A stretch of 6,411 bases of DNA. It comes from an uncultured Actinomycetes bacterium. GTDB lineage: Bacteria; Actinomycetota; Acidimicrobiia; Acidimicrobiales; Acidimicrobilacustridaceae. The DNA lies in assembly GCA_945957335.1 (NCBI GenBank), contig CAMFLJ010000224.1, positions 1 through 6,411 of the forward strand, in the 5' to 3' direction. This document shows positions 5,749 through 6,411 of this stretch, one piece after another. The position numbers and the translations under genes are program-made. Under the pieces are notes generated by a model. The model had not been told where the DNA came from. It saw only the letters and a program-made list of their open reading frames with translations, and did not search any database. The number at the start of each line of letters is the position of its first letter. Positions within the stretch are counted from its first letter, which is position 1.

Positions 5749-6350
5749 GCGCCACCGAGCGCCTGGTCCTGGCGTCGGGCTCGCCCCGCCGCTTCGAGCT
5801 GCTGGCAGGGCTGGGCCTGGCCTTCGAGCTGCGCCCGGCCGACCTCGACGAGTCGCTCCTGCCGGGCGAGGCCGGTCCCGCCTACGTCGAGCGCCTGGCC
5901 CGCGAGAAGGCCGCGGCGGTGGCCGCACCCGACGAGCTGGTCGTGGCCGCCGACACCACCGTCGACCTCGACGGCGACCTGCTCGGCAAGCCCACCGACG
6001 ACGACGACGCCCGCCTCCTGCTGCGCCGCCTCTCGGGCCGCACCCACCACGTGCACACCGGCGTGTGCGTCCACCGCTCCCCCACCGGCCCGGGCCGGCC
6101 GGTGGTGTGCAGCACGGTGGTCACCACGGCGGTGACCTTCGCCGAGCTGCCCGACGCGTGGATCGACTGGTACGTCGGCACCGGCGAACCGCTCGACAAG
6201 GCCGGCGGCTACGGCATGCAGGGCTCGGCGGCGCTGTTCGTGGCCCGCATCGACGGCAGCCCGACCAACGTGATCGGCCTCCCCCTCGACGCGCTGGCAG
6301 CCCTCGTCGAGCAGGCCGGCACCGACCTCTTCACCTTCCGCCACCCCTGA
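5745..6350 (+). CDS. maf: Maf-family nucleoside triphosphate pyrophosphatase (dTTP/UTP type)
   Basis: Cytoplasmic house-cleaning enzyme that hydrolyses non-canonical or surplus nucleoside triphosphates to the monophosphate and pyrophosphate. The 201-residue length is normal. Motifs: LASGSPRRFELL 9-20 (nucleotide/phosphate loop); DE at 35-36; LAREKA with Lys55; AADTTV with Asp70; LLGKP with Lys82; EPLDKAGGYGMQG 148-160 with Lys152 and Gln159; and DGSPTNVIGLPL. The SGSPRR and DKAG-YG-QG forms match E. coli YhdE (dTTP/UTP) and not YceF (m7GTP), which has STSPWRR and HCAGSFKSEG. Some Maf proteins of this type also cleave modified pyrimidine triphosphates. The start is the ATG in the ATGA overlap with the dusB stop, with GGTGAG 6 nt upstream, so the two genes should be translationally coupled. 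No promoter of its own is visible. An alternative role in septum inhibition, described for B. subtilis Maf, cannot be judged here. Confidence 0.94.
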   Translation: MSATERLVLASGSPRRFELLAGLGLAFELRPADLDESLLPGEAGPAYVERLAREKAAAVAAPDELVVAADTTVDLDGDLLGKPTDDDDARLLLRRLSGRTHHVHTGVCVHRSPTGPGRPVVCSTVVTTAVTFAELPDAWIDWYVGTGEPLDKAGGYGMQGSAALFVARIDGSPTNVIGLPLDALAALVEQAGTDLFTFRHP

Positions 6351-6360
6351 CCGCCCGCCA

Positions 6361-6408
6361 GAGCTGGCTCGAACCCGGTCGTCCCGGCGACCACATCCGA
6401 GCCAGCTC
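6361..6408. terminator. Two-tier hairpin after maf, probable terminator or palindromic element
   Basis: It begins 11 nt after the maf stop. The outer stem is a perfect 11-bp repeat (GAGCTGGCTCG 6361-6371 with CGAGCCAGCTC 6398-6408). Next comes a symmetric 5x5 internal loop (AACCC and ACATC), then an inner 5-bp stem (GGTCG 6377-6381 with CGACC 6388-6392) closed by the 6-nt loop TCCCGG. There is no U-tract in the 3 bases left before the window ends. Position favours a terminator for dusB-maf, but the long arms and symmetric design would also suit a dispersed palindromic repeat. It does not fold as a tRNA. Confidence 0.55.
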
Positions 6409-6411
6409 ACG

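Noticed and set aside
4510..5928. A 472-codon open frame on the minus strand across dusB
   Set aside because: It is antisense to dusB, whose catalytic motifs are unmistakable. Composition is His/Arg/Gly-rich and it also runs into folD in another frame.
5172..6410. A 412-codon open frame on the minus strand across maf and the end of dusB
   Set aside because: It shadows two well-supported plus-strand genes and shows no domain; its start lies in the palindrome at the right edge.
6355..6411. tRNA-like T-arm (GGGTTCGAGCC on the minus strand) near the right edge
   Set aside because: The bases flanking TTCGAGC do not pair as a T-stem and no anticodon or D arm is present. The element folds as one long hairpin instead.

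Overview
This is a very GC-rich window (clearly above two-thirds G+C by eye) with codon third positions almost always G or C. Together with GTG starts, Shine-Dalgarno-free starts placed just after TANNNT hexamers, and the style of the DusB and FolD proteins, this points to an actinobacterium. A deep lineage such as Acidimicrobiia is plausible, but that placement is an inference from protein style and not a proven assignment.

Layout from left to right. (1) An ABC exporter half-transporter lies on the minus strand and runs off the left edge, missing only its last few residues. Its NBD has Asp where the catalytic Walker B Glu is expected, which is typical of the degenerate half of a heterodimeric exporter. 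(2) A 194-bp divergent intergenic region follows. (3) A plus-strand lipoprotein with two tandem META/HslJ-like domains comes next. (4) A short convergent junction with two hairpins separates it from metF. (5) metF and folD, on the minus strand with folD upstream, form a one-carbon/folate pair. (6) A 38-bp divergent promoter region separates folD from dusB. (7) dusB and maf, on the plus strand, overlap by an ATGA and form a translationally coupled pair. (8) A strong two-tier hairpin sits just after maf, close to the right edge.

How the genes work together. FolD interconverts 5,10-methylene-THF, 5,10-methenyl-THF and 10-formyl-THF. MetF draws off 5,10-methylene-THF to make 5-methyl-THF for methionine synthesis. 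DusB makes dihydrouridine in tRNA. Its coupled partner Maf belongs to the dTTP/UTP-type house-cleaning pyrophosphatases. The ABC exporter and the META lipoprotein are envelope proteins that diverge from a shared control region.

The coding content is mostly conserved housekeeping, and I see no mobile element, CRISPR array, RNA gene or defence locus. The points most worth a second look are the repeated leaderless-type start architecture, the back-to-back folD/dusB promoters, the degenerate ABC Walker B motif, the dusB-maf coupling and the hairpin at the right edge.
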